Shown here: piece by piece, positions 9,487 to 18,197 of the stretch
Position numbering within the stretch: position 1 is the stretch's first letter
Layout of the letters: every line of letters starts with the position of its first letter
Source of the DNA: Conexibacter arvalis
GTDB taxonomy: Bacteria; Actinomycetota; Thermoleophilia; Solirubrobacterales; Solirubrobacteraceae
Direction of reading: 5' to 3'
DNA length: 64,000 nucleotides
NCBI RefSeq assembly: GCF_014199525.1
Contig: NZ_JACHNU010000001.1
Location: 782,172-846,171 of the forward strand
Translations under genes and position numbers: made by a program
The notes under the pieces: generated by a model
Told to the model about the DNA's origin: nothing
Seen by the model: only the letters and a program-made list of their open reading frames with translations
Databases searched by the model: none

Positions 9487-9498
9487 ACGTCCGTTCGC
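9453..9498. terminator. 14-bp perfect inverted repeat over the metalloprotease stop codon
   Basis: Arms 9453-9466 and 9485-9498 are perfectly complementary with an 18-nt spacer; the TGA stop lies at 9484-9486. There is no T-tract, so it is either a GC-type hairpin terminator or mRNA 3'-end protector, or a dyad binding site. The arms contain GAACG/CGTTC half-sites. Confidence 0.5.
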
Positions 9499-9510
9499 AC
9501 ATCGCGCCGG

Positions 9511-9557
9511 TGTAACGCGACGCGGCCGCCGGGTTACAAACGGGTGTTCGCCCGTTT
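9511..9557. promoter_or_regulatory. Two nested inverted repeats upstream of the basic protein gene
   Basis: TGTAAC (9511-9516) and GTTACA (9533-9538) form a dyad with a 16-nt gap. Immediately after it, AAACGGG (9538-9544) and CCCGTTT (9551-9557) form a 7-bp hairpin with a 6-nt loop. Together they lie 27-73 bp before the start of the 9584 gene, so they are placed as an operator and/or 5'-leader hairpin. No regulator is identified. Confidence 0.4.
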
Positions 9558-9583
9558 CGACCTCTCCAAGGAGCTTCCGCTCG

Positions 9584-10186
9584 ATGGCCACGAACGACAC
9601 GACCGCGAGACCGACCGAGACCGCGCCGAGAGCGCCCAGAGCGCCGAGAGCCCGCAGAGCCGCGAGAACCCGCAGAGCCGCGAGCGCGCGCAGCGCCGCG
9701 AGACGGAGCGCGAGCGCGCCGCGGACGCGCGTCGGCACGACGACCGAGCCGGTCGCCGTCACGCCGATCGCCCAGGCGCAGCAGCTCGCCGAGCGGATCG
9801 TGCTGATCCCCGTCGGCGCCGCGCTGGAGGCGCGCGACCTCGTCGCCGACGCGTTCGAGGGGGTCGTCTCCGCCTCGACCGGCGCGCTCGACGAGCTCCG
9901 CGCCGCCACCAGCTCGCGCAGCGCGCTCGACAGACGGCTGAAGCGGTTCGAGCGGCGCGGCGGCAGAGCCCGCATTGAGCTCGAGCGCGACCTGCGCAGA
10001 ACCCGCACGCGGATCGAGCGCGAGGTGCGCCAGCACCGCGTCGCGCCGGTGCGCCAGCGGGTCGCGCCGCTGACCGACCGCGTCGCGCCGGTCCGCAGCC
10101 GTGTCGAGCGCGTGGTTCAGAACGGGCTCGGGGCGGGCAGAAGGTTCGTTGAAGACGCTCAGGACCGCATCGCGAAGGTCGCCTGA
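9584..10186 (+). CDS. Arg/Ala-rich basic protein with central hydrophobic helix
   Basis: 200-residue protein I cannot assign to a family. Residues ~10-50 are a low-complexity, strongly basic stretch of Ala, Arg, Pro and Ser built from short degenerate DNA repeats rich in AGA codons. Residues ~60-100 form an amphipathic or hydrophobic helix, and the remaining ~100 residues are a highly charged Arg-rich helix with repeated VAPVRxRV units. The layout loosely resembles phasin- or HbhA-type surface or granule-binding helical proteins, or a nucleoid-associated protein. An AAGGAG ribosome site precedes ATG 9584. It is flanked by conspicuous hairpins on both sides, so it is probably monocistronic. 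Confidence 0.7.
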   Translation: MATNDTTARPTETAPRAPRAPRARRAARTRRAASARSAARRSASAPRTRVGTTTEPVAVTPIAQAQQLAERIVLIPVGAALEARDLVADAFEGVVSASTGALDELRAATSSRSALDRRLKRFERRGGRARIELERDLRRTRTRIEREVRQHRVAPVRQRVAPLTDRVAPVRSRVERVVQNGLGAGRRFVEDAQDRIAKVA

Positions 10187-10286
10187 GCGGCTTCCACCGA
10201 CTTCGTCCGCCGCGCTGGGGAGTGCGCGACGGCAGGGTTCGCCGGCTCACACCACGGCCGGCGGATGCAGCACCTCTCCTCCCTCA

Positions 10287-10322
10287 ACCGTCGGGGCGCT
10301 CGGGGACGAGCGTCCCGACGGT
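10287..10322 (+). terminator. 16-bp stem with GGGA tetraloop
   Basis: Arms 10287-10302 and 10307-10322 pair over 16 positions with one G-U wobble and a 4-nt loop. It sits 100 bp after the basic-protein stop and 60 bp before mrp. Terminator of the upstream gene is the simplest reading; there is no U-tract, and a role in the mrp leader is possible. Confidence 0.6.
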
Positions 10323-10382
10323 CCTTGACCGGGCGCGTTCCGGTTCCCGGACTGACCGCAGCGGCCTGCCACAATGGATTGC

Positions 10383-11540
10383 ATGCCGACCCAAGACCAG
10401 ATCCGCGAGGCGCTGCGCGCCGTCATCGACCCTGAGCTGCGCAAGGACATCGTGGAGCTCGAAATGGTCCGCTCGATCGATGTCCACCCGACCGGCGTCG
10501 TCGACGTGATGGTGTCGCTCACCACGCCCGGCTGCCCGATCCGCAGCCACTTCCAGACCGGCGTCGCCAACGCCGTCAAGGCGCTCGACGGCGTCACCGG
10601 CGTCAACGTCAGCTTCGACGTCCTCTCCGACGAGGAGAAGGGCAACCTCCAGCGCAAGCTCGGCCGCGGCGGGCCGCTCCCCTCCGGCGCGCTCGCGCAG
10701 GTCAAGAACGTCATCTGCGTCGGCTCCGGCAAGGGCGGCGTCGGCAAGTCGTCGGTCACCGCCAACCTCGCCGCCGCGCTGACGGCCGAGGGCAAGCAGG
10801 TCGGCGTGCTCGACGCCGACGTCTGGGGCTACTCGCAGCCGCGCATGCTCGGCCTCGGCGCTCAGCGCCCGAAGGTCAACGAGCAGCGCAGAATCGTCCC
10901 GCCCGAGGCCGGCGACGGCATCAAGGTGATGTCGATCGGCTTCTTCATCGAGGAGGATGCCGCGGTCGTCTGGCGCGGCCCGATGCTGCACAAGGCGCTG
11001 CAGCAGTTCCTCGAGGACGTCGACTGGGGCGCGCTCGACTACCTCCTCGTCGACCTGCCGCCCGGCACCGGCGACGTCAGCATGACGCTCGCGCAGCTGC
11101 TGCCGGACGCGAGATTCCTGCTCGTCACCACGCCGCAGCCGGTCGCTCAGAAGGTCGCCCGCCGCTCGGCCGAGATGGCGACCAAGGTCAGACTGGAGAT
11201 CGCCGGCGTCGTCGAGAACATGTCCGGCTTCGTCGCGCCCGACGGCGAGCGCTACGCGCTCTTCGGCGACGGCGGCGGCCAGCTGCTCGCCGACGAGCTC
11301 GGCGTCCCGCTGCTCGGCAAGGTGCCGCTGACGATGCCGCTGCGCGAGCAGGCCGACGCCGGCACCCCGCTCGTCGCCGCCGACCCCGACGATCCCGCCG
11401 CGCAGGCGGTCCGCGACGTCGCCAAGGGCCTGATCGCCCTCACCCCGGTCGCGCTGCCGGTGATGCAGAGCGAGCCGGAGCCCGCCGGGCTGAACGTCAT
11501 CCCGCCGAGACCGGTCGGCATGTCGCTCCCGATGGCGTAA
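10383..11540 (+). CDS. mrp: Mrp/NBP35-family iron-sulfur cluster carrier ATPase
   Basis: 385-residue P-loop ATPase of the Mrp/ApbC family, which carries and inserts Fe-S clusters into apo-proteins. Residues ~1-90 are a MIP18/DUF59 domain; the P-loop GSGKGGVGKSS follows at ~115-125, with Mrp signatures VLDADVWGYSQPRMLG and VDLPPGTGDV. The CxxC pair that bridges the cluster in enteric ApbC is absent: the equivalent segment reads SGFVAPDGERYALFG, and I recall actinobacterial homologues also lacking it. ATG 10383 is preferred over in-frame ATG 10374. It is convergent with a ferredoxin gene across a strong hairpin. Confidence 0.92.
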   Translation: MPTQDQIREALRAVIDPELRKDIVELEMVRSIDVHPTGVVDVMVSLTTPGCPIRSHFQTGVANAVKALDGVTGVNVSFDVLSDEEKGNLQRKLGRGGPLPSGALAQVKNVICVGSGKGGVGKSSVTANLAAALTAEGKQVGVLDADVWGYSQPRMLGLGAQRPKVNEQRRIVPPEAGDGIKVMSIGFFIEEDAAVVWRGPMLHKALQQFLEDVDWGALDYLLVDLPPGTGDVSMTLAQLLPDARFLLVTTPQPVAQKVARRSAEMATKVRLEIAGVVENMSGFVAPDGERYALFGDGGGQLLADELGVPLLGKVPLTMPLREQADAGTPLVAADPDDPAAQAVRDVAKGLIALTPVALPVMQSEPEPAGLNVIPPRPVGMSLPMA

Positions 11541-11553
11541 GACGTTCGAAGCA

Positions 11554-11578
11554 GACGCGCCCCGGTCCGGGGCGCGTC
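11554..11578. terminator. Bidirectional terminator hairpin between mrp and ferredoxin
   Basis: A 12-bp perfect GC-rich inverted repeat around a single T (effective loop about 5 nt) lies 14 bp after the mrp stop and 14 bp after the ferredoxin stop, so it serves both convergent genes. Confidence 0.75.
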
Positions 11579-11591
11579 GTCGCTCCAGCCC

Positions 11592-11855
11592 TTACTTCCC
11601 GGCGTAATATCTGGCGTTGATCTCGGCGAAGTGGGCCCATTCGTCGGGCAGCTGGTCTTCGGCGAAGCAGGCGTCGACCGGGCAGGCCTCGACGCAGGCG
11701 TCGCAGTCGATGCACTCCTCCGGGTCGATGTAGAGCATCTCGACTCTGTCGAAGTCGGGCTCGTCCTGCGTCGGGTGGATGCAGTCGACCGGGCAGACCT
11801 CGACGCAGGAGTGGTCCTTCGTACCGATGCAAGGCTCTGCGATCACGTAGGCCAT
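11592..11855 (-). CDS. fdxA: 7Fe ferredoxin ([3Fe-4S][4Fe-4S])
   Basis: 87-residue electron carrier. Cysteines at 9, 17, 21, 25, 48, 51, 54, 58 and 63 reproduce the seven-iron ferredoxin pattern: C-x7-C-x3-CP near the N-terminus for the 3Fe cluster, and C-x2-C-x2-C-x3-CP for the 4Fe cluster. The C-terminal extension of about 25 residues is typical of FdxA. Start ATG 11855 has an upstream AGAGGAA ribosome site. Actinobacterial FdxA often serves as a partner of oxidoreductases and cytochromes P450; no partner is encoded next to it. Confidence 0.93.
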   Translation of the reverse strand: MAYVIAEPCIGTKDHSCVEVCPVDCIHPTQDEPDFDRVEMLYIDPEECIDCDACVEACPVDACFAEDQLPDEWAHFAEINARYYAGK

Positions 11856-11951
11856 TGGCGATTTCCTCTTTGCAGCGTTGGTTGATGCGTGAAGCGAAGG
11901 CGCATCATACGACCGCGTCCCCGCGTCGGCGACGGCTGCGGCGCGACCGGG

Positions 11952-13382
11952 TCAGGCTGCCGTCGCCAGCTGCGGCCGGCGGTCGGCCCACGGGCGCGTC
12001 GCCTCCAGCTGGGCGGCGAGCGCGAGCAGCGGGCCCTCCTGCGCCGGTCGGCCGATGAAGTGGACGCCGGTCGGCAGGCCGTCGTCGCCATGGAAGAGCG
12101 GGACCGAGATCGCCGGCTGGCCGGTCACGTTCGCGATCGCCGTGAACGGCGTGAACTCGCCCGAGCGGCGGAAGGTCCCGGCCGGATCGTCGGTGACGCC
12201 GTTGACCTCGCCGATCGGGACCGGCCGCTGCGCCAGCGACGGGGTCAGCACCGCGTCGTAGGCGGCGGTGGCGGTCACGAGCGTGCGCGCGAGCGCCTGC
12301 AGCTGCGCGATCGCGGCGAGGTAGCGGGCGGCGCCGAGCTCGCCGGAGCGCTCCCACAGCATCCAGCTGAGCGGCTCCATGTCCTCCGGCGTCGGCTCGC
12401 GGCCGGCGACGGTCGCGGCGAAGACCATCGCCGAGCCGACCGCCGGCCCGAAGGCGGCCGAGAAGAGGTCGAGCAAGCCGGGGACGGCCCACGGCGGGTC
12501 GATCTCCTCGACCTCGTGGCCGAGCTCCTGCAGCAGCGCGACGGCGTCGTGGACGGCCTGCGCGGCGATCGGGTCGATCGGCGTCTCGGTCAGCGGCGGC
12601 CGCAGGCAGAAGCCGATCCGCAGCGGACCGGGCTCGCGCGCGGCCGTCTGCGCGAACGGCTCCGACGGCGCGGGCGCCCACGACGCGTCGCCCGGCTCGG
12701 GGCCGGCGAGCAGGTCGAGCACGACGGCGCTCTCGGCGACCGTGCGGGTCAGGACGCCGTCGCAGACGAGGAACGACTCGCCCTCGATCGGCGCAAGCGA
12801 GACCCGCCCGCGCGCCGGCTTGAGCCCGACGAGGCCGCAGCAGGCCGACGGGATGCGGATCGAGCCGCCGCCGTCGTTGCCGTGCGCGATCGGCACCATC
12901 CCGGCCGCGACCGCGGCCGCCGCGCCGCCGGATGAGCCGCCCGGCGTGCGCTCGAGATCCCACGGGTTGCGGGTCGGGCCGTTGCGGCGCGACTCGGTCG
13001 TGGGCAGGATGCCGTACTCCGGGAGCGCCGTCTTGCCGACGATCACGAAGCCGGCCTCCCGCAGCCGGCGCACGAAGGCCGCGTCGAACGGCGGCGTCAG
13101 GTCGCCGAAGAGGCTGGCGCCGCAGGTCAGCGGCATCACGGCGACCGGCCGGTTGTCCTTGATCGCGATCGGCACGCCGGCGAACGGCCGCGGGTCGTCG
13201 GCGCCGATCGCGTCGGCGGCGGCGAGCGCGCCGTCGGCGTCGACGTGGGTGAAGGCGTTGACGCGGCCGTCGAGCGCGTCGATCCGCTCCAGCGACGCGG
13301 TCATCAGCTCGCGGGCGCTGATCTCGCCGGCGCGCACGAGCGCGGCCAGCTCGGTCACGGGACGGAAGAGGAGATCGTGCAC
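11952..13382 (-). CDS. Amidase signature family hydrolase
   Basis: 476-residue amide hydrolase with the Ser-cisSer-Lys triad of the amidase signature family: lysine in PIAIKDN (~75), the cis-serine in TPGGSSGGAAAAV (~150), and the nucleophile in GNDGGGSIRIPSACCG (~175). Both halves of the fold are present at normal length. GTG 13382 has an AGGAG site 7 nt upstream. There is no GatB or GatC nearby and the sequence differs from GatA, so a catabolic or detoxifying amidase (aryl- or aliphatic amides, or linear or cyclic oligomers) is more likely than tRNA amidation. Substrate unknown. Confidence 0.88.
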   Translation of the reverse strand: MHDLLFRPVTELAALVRAGEISARELMTASLERIDALDGRVNAFTHVDADGALAAADAIGADDPRPFAGVPIAIKDNRPVAVMPLTCGASLFGDLTPPFDAAFVRRLREAGFVIVGKTALPEYGILPTTESRRNGPTRNPWDLERTPGGSSGGAAAAVAAGMVPIAHGNDGGGSIRIPSACCGLVGLKPARGRVSLAPIEGESFLVCDGVLTRTVAESAVVLDLLAGPEPGDASWAPAPSEPFAQTAAREPGPLRIGFCLRPPLTETPIDPIAAQAVHDAVALLQELGHEVEEIDPPWAVPGLLDLFSAAFGPAVGSAMVFAATVAGREPTPEDMEPLSWMLWERSGELGAARYLAAIAQLQALARTLVTATAAYDAVLTPSLAQRPVPIGEVNGVTDDPAGTFRRSGEFTPFTAIANVTGQPAISVPLFHGDDGLPTGVHFIGRPAQEGPLLALAAQLEATRPWADRRPQLATAA

Positions 13383-13498
13383 GTGGCGGCTCCTGACGGT
13401 CGCGAGGCGGGTGGAGTGACCCGACTAGCCTATGGCTCCCGGCGATACCGTGAGGCGTCCCGTCACCGCGCAGGCCCCCGACCGCGACAGGAGAGCAG

Positions 13499-14587
13499 AT
13501 GAGCGCCACCGAAACCGACGTGCAGTCCGGCCTCGAGGGGGTCGTCGCCTTCGCGACCGAGATCGCCGAGCCGGACAAGGCGGGCGGCGCGCTGCGCTAC
13601 CGCGGCGTCGACATCGAGGAGCTGGTCGGCACCGTCCCGTTCGAGCAGGTCTGGGGCCTGCTGGTCGACGGCAGCTACCTGCCCGGCCTGCCGCCGGCCG
13701 AGCCGCACGCGCTGTCGGTCCGCTCCGGCGACCCGCGCGTCGACGTGCAGTCGGCGCTGGCGATGCTCGCGCCCGAATGGGGCTTCCTCCCGCTGATCGA
13801 CGAGAGCGACGAGAGCGCGCGCGACCAGCTGGCGCGCGCCTCGGTGATGGCGCTGTCGTTCGTCGCCCAGTCGGCGCGCGGGATCGGCCGCCCGCCGGTC
13901 TCCCAGCGTGAGATCGACCAGGGCGAGTCGATCCCCGAGCGCTTCCTGATCCGCTGGCGCGGCGAGGCGAACCCCGACCACGCGAAGGCGATCGACGCCT
14001 ACTGGATCTCGGCGGCCGAGCACGGCGTCAACGCCTCCACCTTCACCGCGCGGGTGATCGCCTCGACCGGCGCCGACGCCGCCGCGGCGCTGTCGGGCGC
14101 CGTCGGCGCGCTGTCGGGTCCGCTCCACGGCGGCGCGCCGTCGCGCGTCCTGCAGATGCTCGACGAGGTCGAGCAGCTCGGCGACGCCGAGAAGTGGGTC
14201 AAGGACGCGCTCGACCGCGGCGAGCGGCTGATGGGCTTCGGCCATCGCGTCTACCGCGCCGAGGACCCGCGCGCCCGCGTCCTGCGCCGCACCGCGATGG
14301 AGCTCGGCTCGCGCCGCGCCGAGGTCGCCGAGCAGCTGGAGAAGGCGGCGCTCGCCGAGCTGCAGGCGCGCAAGCCCGACCGCGTCCTGGCGACCAACGT
14401 CGAGTTCTGGTCGGCGGTCGTGCTCGACTACGCCGAGGTCCCACCGGAGCTGTTCACGCCGCTGTTCGTCTGCGCCCGCACCGCCGGCTGGTCGGCCCAC
14501 ATCCTCGAGCAGAAGCGCGAGGGCCGCCTGATCCGCCCCTCCGCCAAGTACGTCGGCCCCGCTCCGCGCCCGCGCGACGCGGTCTGA
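13499..14587 (+). CDS. Citrate synthase, type 2 (CitA-like)
   Basis: 362-residue enzyme of the citrate synthase superfamily, joining acetyl-CoA and oxaloacetate or a related pair. Catalytic segments are visible: histidines in EHGVNASTF and [12 protein letters not shown], and [17 protein letters not shown] followed by the late aspartate-containing region. The short length fits the actinobacterial citrate synthase 2 group, some of which act as 2-methylcitrate synthases. No prpB or prpD accompanies it. An AGGAGA ribosome site lies four bases before ATG 13499. It is convergent with the DUF4143 ATPase gene with a 9-bp gap. Confidence 0.88.
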   Translation: MSATETDVQSGLEGVVAFATEIAEPDKAGGALRYRGVDIEELVGTVPFEQVWGLLVDGSYLPGLPPAEPHALSVRSGDPRVDVQSALAMLAPEWGFLPLIDESDESARDQLARASVMALSFVAQSARGIGRPPVSQREIDQGESIPERFLIRWRGEANPDHAKAIDAYWISAAEHGVNASTFTARVIASTGADAAAALSGAVGALSGPLHGGAPSRVLQMLDEVEQLGDAEKWVKDALDRGERLMGFGHRVYRAEDPRARVLRRTAMELGSRRAEVAEQLEKAALAELQARKPDRVLATNVEFWSAVVLDYAEVPPELFTPLFVCARTAGWSAHILEQKREGRLIRPSAKYVGPAPRPRDAV

Positions 14588-14596
14588 GCTCGGGCG

Positions 14597-15901
14597 TCAC
14601 GGCCCGAGCAGCGCCGCCGGCACGACGGCGATCCCGTCTGCGCGGCGATACGCCTCGGGCCCCGTCGTGACGACGACGGCGTCGAGCAGGTCGGGTCCGA
14701 TCTCCCGCGCCAGCCAGCGCAGGTGGCGCAGGTCGTCGTCGCGCACGTCGCGCGCGAGCTTCACCTCGATTGCGGCGACCCGCCCGTCGGCACGCTCGAC
14801 GATGAAGTCGACCTCCCGTCTTCCGCCGATCGTCCGCAGGTGCTTGACAGAGGCCTCGGCCGCCTGCGCATACGTGCGCAGCGACAGCGCGACGAGCGAC
14901 TCGAACAGGCGGCCGAGCAGCACGCCGTCGCGCGGCGCCGGCCCGCGCGGTCCCTCGCCTTCCAGCAGCGCGTCGGCGTCGACGCCGAGCAGCCGAGCGG
15001 CGAGCGCCGGGTCGGCGAGCTGGTGCTTGGGCGGCGAGGAGAGCCGCGAGAGCCGGTTGCGGGTCGGCTGCCAGGCTTCGACCGGGTCGAGGATCCACAG
15101 CCGCTCCAGCACGTCGCGGTACGGGATCGTCGTCGTCTTCGCCGGCTTGTCGCCGTGGCCGGCGGTCGCGGCGTCGCGGATCTGCTCGAACGACGCGCTC
15201 GTGGAGGAAGCCGCGGCGTAGGCGGTCATCCACCGCCGCAGCGCGGCGGGGTCGCGGACCGCGCGGCCGAGCTCGGGGAAGTCGCAGTCGACGATCCGCA
15301 GCAGATAGCCGTCGAGCTGCGCCCGCAGCGCGCGGCCGGACAAGCCGCGCAGCCCCGGGAAGCCGGAACGGACGATCTCCTCGGCGTACTGCGCGAGTCG
15401 CACCTCCGTCGACCCCTCGATCGCCGGCCGCTCGCGCGCCAGCAGCCGCCTCAGGCTGACGGTCGGCTCCTGCAGCCCGCGCTCGGCCAGCGCGAGCGGC
15501 CGCATCCGCACGCTGACGATCCGTCCTGCGCCAGAGTGCGCGCCGCGGTCGGTCGGCTGCGTCGAGCCGGTCAGCAGGAACGAGCCCGGCGCGGCGCCGC
15601 GGTCGACGGCGCGCCGGACGAGGTCCCACGTCTCGGGCACGTACTGCCACTCGTCGAGCAGCAACGGGCTCGGCCCGACGAGGAGGCGCGCGGAATCGCC
15701 GGCGGCGATGGCCCGCAGCGCCGGGTCGTCCAGCTCGCGGACCGAGGCCGCGCGCCGCTGGGCCGTCGCGGTCTTGCCGACGCCCTTGGCGCCTTCGAGC
15801 GCCAGCGCCGGAACGGCGGCGATCAGCTCATCGAGTTCCCGATCGACGACGCGCGGGTGGTACGCGTCTGTCGAAGAGCCGCCTGAACTACCGTTCCGCA
15901 C
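14597..15901 (-). CDS. AAA_14 / DUF4143 ATP-binding protein
   Basis: 434-residue protein. Residues ~15-150 are an AAA+ ATPase with Walker A GAKGVGKT (37-44), Walker B LLLDEWQ (~80-86) and a sensor LLTGST. Residues ~190-420 form the DUF4143 region ending in a restriction-endonuclease-like motif, EVDF (363-366) then IEVK (378-381). This family is abundant and mobile among genomes but has no settled function; defence or toxin-like roles have been suggested. The GTG start falls inside the first unit of a 23-bp tandem repeat array, with no Shine-Dalgarno site, so repeat-bound regulation or a leaderless transcript is likely. Confidence 0.82.
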   Translation of the reverse strand: MRNGSSGGSSTDAYHPRVVDRELDELIAAVPALALEGAKGVGKTATAQRRAASVRELDDPALRAIAAGDSARLLVGPSPLLLDEWQYVPETWDLVRRAVDRGAAPGSFLLTGSTQPTDRGAHSGAGRIVSVRMRPLALAERGLQEPTVSLRRLLARERPAIEGSTEVRLAQYAEEIVRSGFPGLRGLSGRALRAQLDGYLLRIVDCDFPELGRAVRDPAALRRWMTAYAAASSTSASFEQIRDAATAGHGDKPAKTTTIPYRDVLERLWILDPVEAWQPTRNRLSRLSSPPKHQLADPALAARLLGVDADALLEGEGPRGPAPRDGVLLGRLFESLVALSLRTYAQAAEASVKHLRTIGGRREVDFIVERADGRVAAIEVKLARDVRDDDLRHLRWLAREIGPDLLDAVVVTTGPEAYRRADGIAVVPAALLGP

Positions 15902-15971
15902 GGATCAACACTACCATTCCGCGCGGACCCACACTACTGATCCGCACGGATCAACACTACCGTTCCGCACT
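15887..15971. repeat. Array of 23-bp tandem repeats with dyad core at the ATPase start
   Basis: Units start at 15887, 15910, 15933 and 15956 with an exact 23-bp period; the fourth is truncated after about 15 bp. Consensus is ACTACCGTTCCGCACGGATC plus AAC. Each full unit contains a small dyad (TCCG-N2-CGGA; perfect GATCCG-CA-CGGATC in unit 3). A period near two helical turns places the dyads on a similar DNA face, as for cooperative operator binding. Confidence 0.85.
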
Positions 15972-16013
15972 GCACCTGGAGGCCCGTCTCGGACGTGCGG
16001 GCCCTGGAACGCA

Positions 16014-16043
16014 CGAAGGGCCCGGCGGTTGCCGGGCCCTTCG
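16014..16043 (-). terminator. groL terminator hairpin
   Basis: A 13-bp perfect stem (16014-16026 with 16031-16043) and a 4-nt loop, located ~75 bp downstream of the groL stop on the minus strand and before the ATPase repeats. Confidence 0.75.
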
Positions 16044-16116
16044 GTGAAACGGTTCCCGCCCGGATGGGCGGGTCGGTGGAGCGGGGCGGTCCGCTCCGGG
16101 AGGCCGGGAGGCCTCC

Positions 16117-17751
16117 TTACATCATGCCGCCCATGCCGCCCATGTCGGGCATGCCGGCGCCGGCGCCGCCGTCCTTCTCCGGGACCTCGGCGACGATCGC
16201 CTCGGTCGTGAGGATGTTCTTGGCGATCGACGCGGCGTTCTGGAGCGCGGAGCGCGTCACCATCGCCGGGTCGAGCACGCCCTCGGCGACGAGGTCGACG
16301 ATCTCGCCGGTCGCCGCGTTGAGGCCGTGGCCCTTCTTCGCCTTGCGGACGTCGTTGACGACGACCGAGCCCTCGAGACCCGCGTTGTGCGAGATCTGGC
16401 GGAGCGGCTCCTCGAGCGAGCGGAGGATGATCTTCGCGCCGGTGCGCTCGTCGCCCTCGGCGATCGCGTCGAGGTCGATCGCGTCGGCTGACTGCAGCAG
16501 GGCGACGCCGCCGCCCGGCACGATGCCCTCCTCGAGGGCGGCGCGCGTGGCCTGCAGCGCGTCCTCGACGCGGTGCTTCTTCTCCTTCATCTCCGTCTCG
16601 GTCGCCGCGCCGACCTTCACGACGGCGACGCCGCCGGAGAGCTTGGCGAGACGCTCCTGGAGCTTCTCACGGTCGAAGTCCGAGTCCGTGGTCTCGATCT
16701 CCGACTTGATCTGCTTGATGCGGCCCTTGATCGCCTCGGCGTCGCCGGCGCCGTCGATGATCGTCGTGTTGTCCTTCGCGACGACGACGCGGCGGGCGCG
16801 GCCGAGCTGCGAGATCTGCGTGTTCTCGAGCTTGAGGCCGAGGTCCTCGGTGATGACCTCGCCGCCGGAGAGGATCGCGATGTCCTCGAGCATGCGCTTG
16901 CGGCGGTCGCCGAAGCCCGGAGCCTTGACGGCGACGCCGGTGAAGGTGCCGCGCAGCTTGTTGACGACGAGCGTCGCGAGCGCCTCGCCCTCGACGTCCT
17001 CGGCGATGATCAGCAGCGGCTTGCCCGACTGGATGACGGCCTCGAGGACCGGCAGCACGTCGCGGACCGAGCCGATCTTGGAGTTCGCGATGAGGATGTA
17101 CGGATCCTCGAGCACGGCCTCCATGCGATCCTGGTCGGTGACCATGTAGGGCGAGATGTAGCCCTTGTCGAACTGCATGCCCTCGGTGAACTCGAGGTCC
17201 ATGCCGAAGGTCTGGCCCTCCTCGACGTTCACGACGCCGTCCTTGCCGACCTTCTCGATCGCGTCGGCGATGACCGCGCCGATCTCCTCGTCACCGGCGG
17301 AGAGCGCGGCGACGCGGGCGATCTGGTCCTTGCCGCCGACGTCCTTGGAGAGCTTGCGGATCGCCTCGACGACGTCCTCGACGGCCTTCTCGATGCCGCG
17401 CTTGAGGGCGAGCGGGTTGGCGCCGGCCGCGACGTTCTTGAGACCCTCGCGGACGATCGCCTGCGCGAGGACCGTGGCGGTCGTCGTGCCGTCGCCGGCG
17501 ATGTCGTTGGTCGCCGTGGCGACCTCGCGGACGAGCTGGGCGCCCTGGTTCTGGAAGACGTCCTCGACCTCGATCTCACGGGCGATCGTGACGCCGTCGT
17601 TCGTGATCGTCGGGGCGCCGAACTTCTTGTCGAGGACGACGTAGCGGCCCTTCGGGCCGAGCGTGACCTTGACGGCGTTGGCAACCGCGTCGACGCCGGC
17701 CTCGAGGGCCTTGCGCGCGTCCGCGTCGTACTTCAGTTCCTTGTGAGCCAT
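16117..17751 (-). CDS. groL: Chaperonin GroEL (60 kDa, Hsp60)
   Basis: 544-residue cytosolic chaperonin subunit. It shows the full GroEL sequence from the N-terminal [15 protein letters not shown], through the ATP-site [12 protein letters not shown], to the Gly/Met C-terminal tail (GGMGGMM) characteristic of GroEL1/2 types that project into the ring cavity. Start ATG 17751 has an AGGAGA site upstream. It lies 36 bp behind groS and is presumably co-transcribed from the CIRCE-controlled promoter. The tail is Met-rich rather than the His-rich tail found in some mycobacterial GroEL1 proteins, so this is the general chaperonin type. Confidence 0.98.
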   Translation of the reverse strand: MAHKELKYDADARKALEAGVDAVANAVKVTLGPKGRYVVLDKKFGAPTITNDGVTIAREIEVEDVFQNQGAQLVREVATATNDIAGDGTTTATVLAQAIVREGLKNVAAGANPLALKRGIEKAVEDVVEAIRKLSKDVGGKDQIARVAALSAGDEEIGAVIADAIEKVGKDGVVNVEEGQTFGMDLEFTEGMQFDKGYISPYMVTDQDRMEAVLEDPYILIANSKIGSVRDVLPVLEAVIQSGKPLLIIAEDVEGEALATLVVNKLRGTFTGVAVKAPGFGDRRKRMLEDIAILSGGEVITEDLGLKLENTQISQLGRARRVVVAKDNTTIIDGAGDAEAIKGRIKQIKSEIETTDSDFDREKLQERLAKLSGGVAVVKVGAATETEMKEKKHRVEDALQATRAALEEGIVPGGGVALLQSADAIDLDAIAEGDERTGAKIILRSLEEPLRQISHNAGLEGSVVVNDVRKAKKGHGLNAATGEIVDLVAEGVLDPAMVTRSALQNAASIAKNILTTEAIVAEVPEKDGGAGAGMPDMGGMGGMM

Positions 17752-17787
17752 GTCTGGTTCGTTCTCCTGTGGGTGAGCGGGAGGGCC

Positions 17788-18081
17788 CTACGACGTGACC
17801 TTGGCCAGGACGTCCGACTCGCGCAGCACGAGCAGGTCCTCGCCGTCGATCTTGATCTCGGTGCCGCCGTACTTGCTGTAGAGGACCTCGTCGCCCTCGC
17901 TCACGTCGAGCGGGATGCGCTTCTCCCCGTCCTCGTCCCACTTGCCGTCGCCGACGGCGATGACCTTGCCCTTCTGGGGCTTCTCCTTGGCCGTGTCGGG
18001 AAGCACGAGACCGCTCGCGGTGGTCTCCTCCTCCTCGACCGCCCGCACGATCAGCCGATCGCCAAGGGGCTTGAGCTTCAT
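17788..18081 (-). CDS. groS: Co-chaperonin GroES (10 kDa)
   Basis: 97-residue lid protein of the GroEL chaperonin. It begins [16 protein letters not shown], contains the mobile-loop region ([19 protein letters not shown]) and ends with the [26 protein letters not shown] core. I chose ATG 18081, which has GGAGG nine bases upstream, over an in-frame TTG three codons earlier. It is the first gene of groS-groL, transcribed leftward from a promoter flanked by two CIRCE sites. Confidence 0.97.
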   Translation of the reverse strand: MKLKPLGDRLIVRAVEEEETTASGLVLPDTAKEKPQKGKVIAVGDGKWDEDGEKRIPLDVSEGDEVLYSKYGGTEIKIDGEDLLVLRESDVLAKVTS

Positions 18082-18127
18082 GTGATGCAACCTCCGGGAT
18101 GGAAAGGGAGTGCAGTGGGGTCGTGTT

Positions 18128-18152
18128 TGGCACTCTCAGCACGAGAGTGCCA
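18128..18152. promoter_or_regulatory. CIRCE operator, proximal copy
   Basis: TGGCACTC and GAGTGCCA arms (18128-18135, 18145-18152) separated by 9 nt, the canonical HrcA-binding CIRCE spacing. It lies just downstream of the -10, in the groS leader. hrcA itself is not in the window. Confidence 0.93.
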
Positions 18153-18162
18153 GCGTGTGACC

Positions 18163-18191
18163 ACTATAACCATCCGCGGGCCGGATGGAAA
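18163..18191 (-). promoter_or_regulatory. groSL promoter
   Basis: On the minus strand, TATAGT (18163-18168) is a good -10, with TTTCCA (18186-18191) 17 bp upstream as a weak -35. The pair sits exactly between the two CIRCE operators, which supports the call. Confidence 0.65.
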
Positions 18192-18197
18192 GCGAAA

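Noticed and set aside
15887..15971. CRISPR array
   Set aside because: The repeats are directly abutting with no spacers and no cas genes are nearby.
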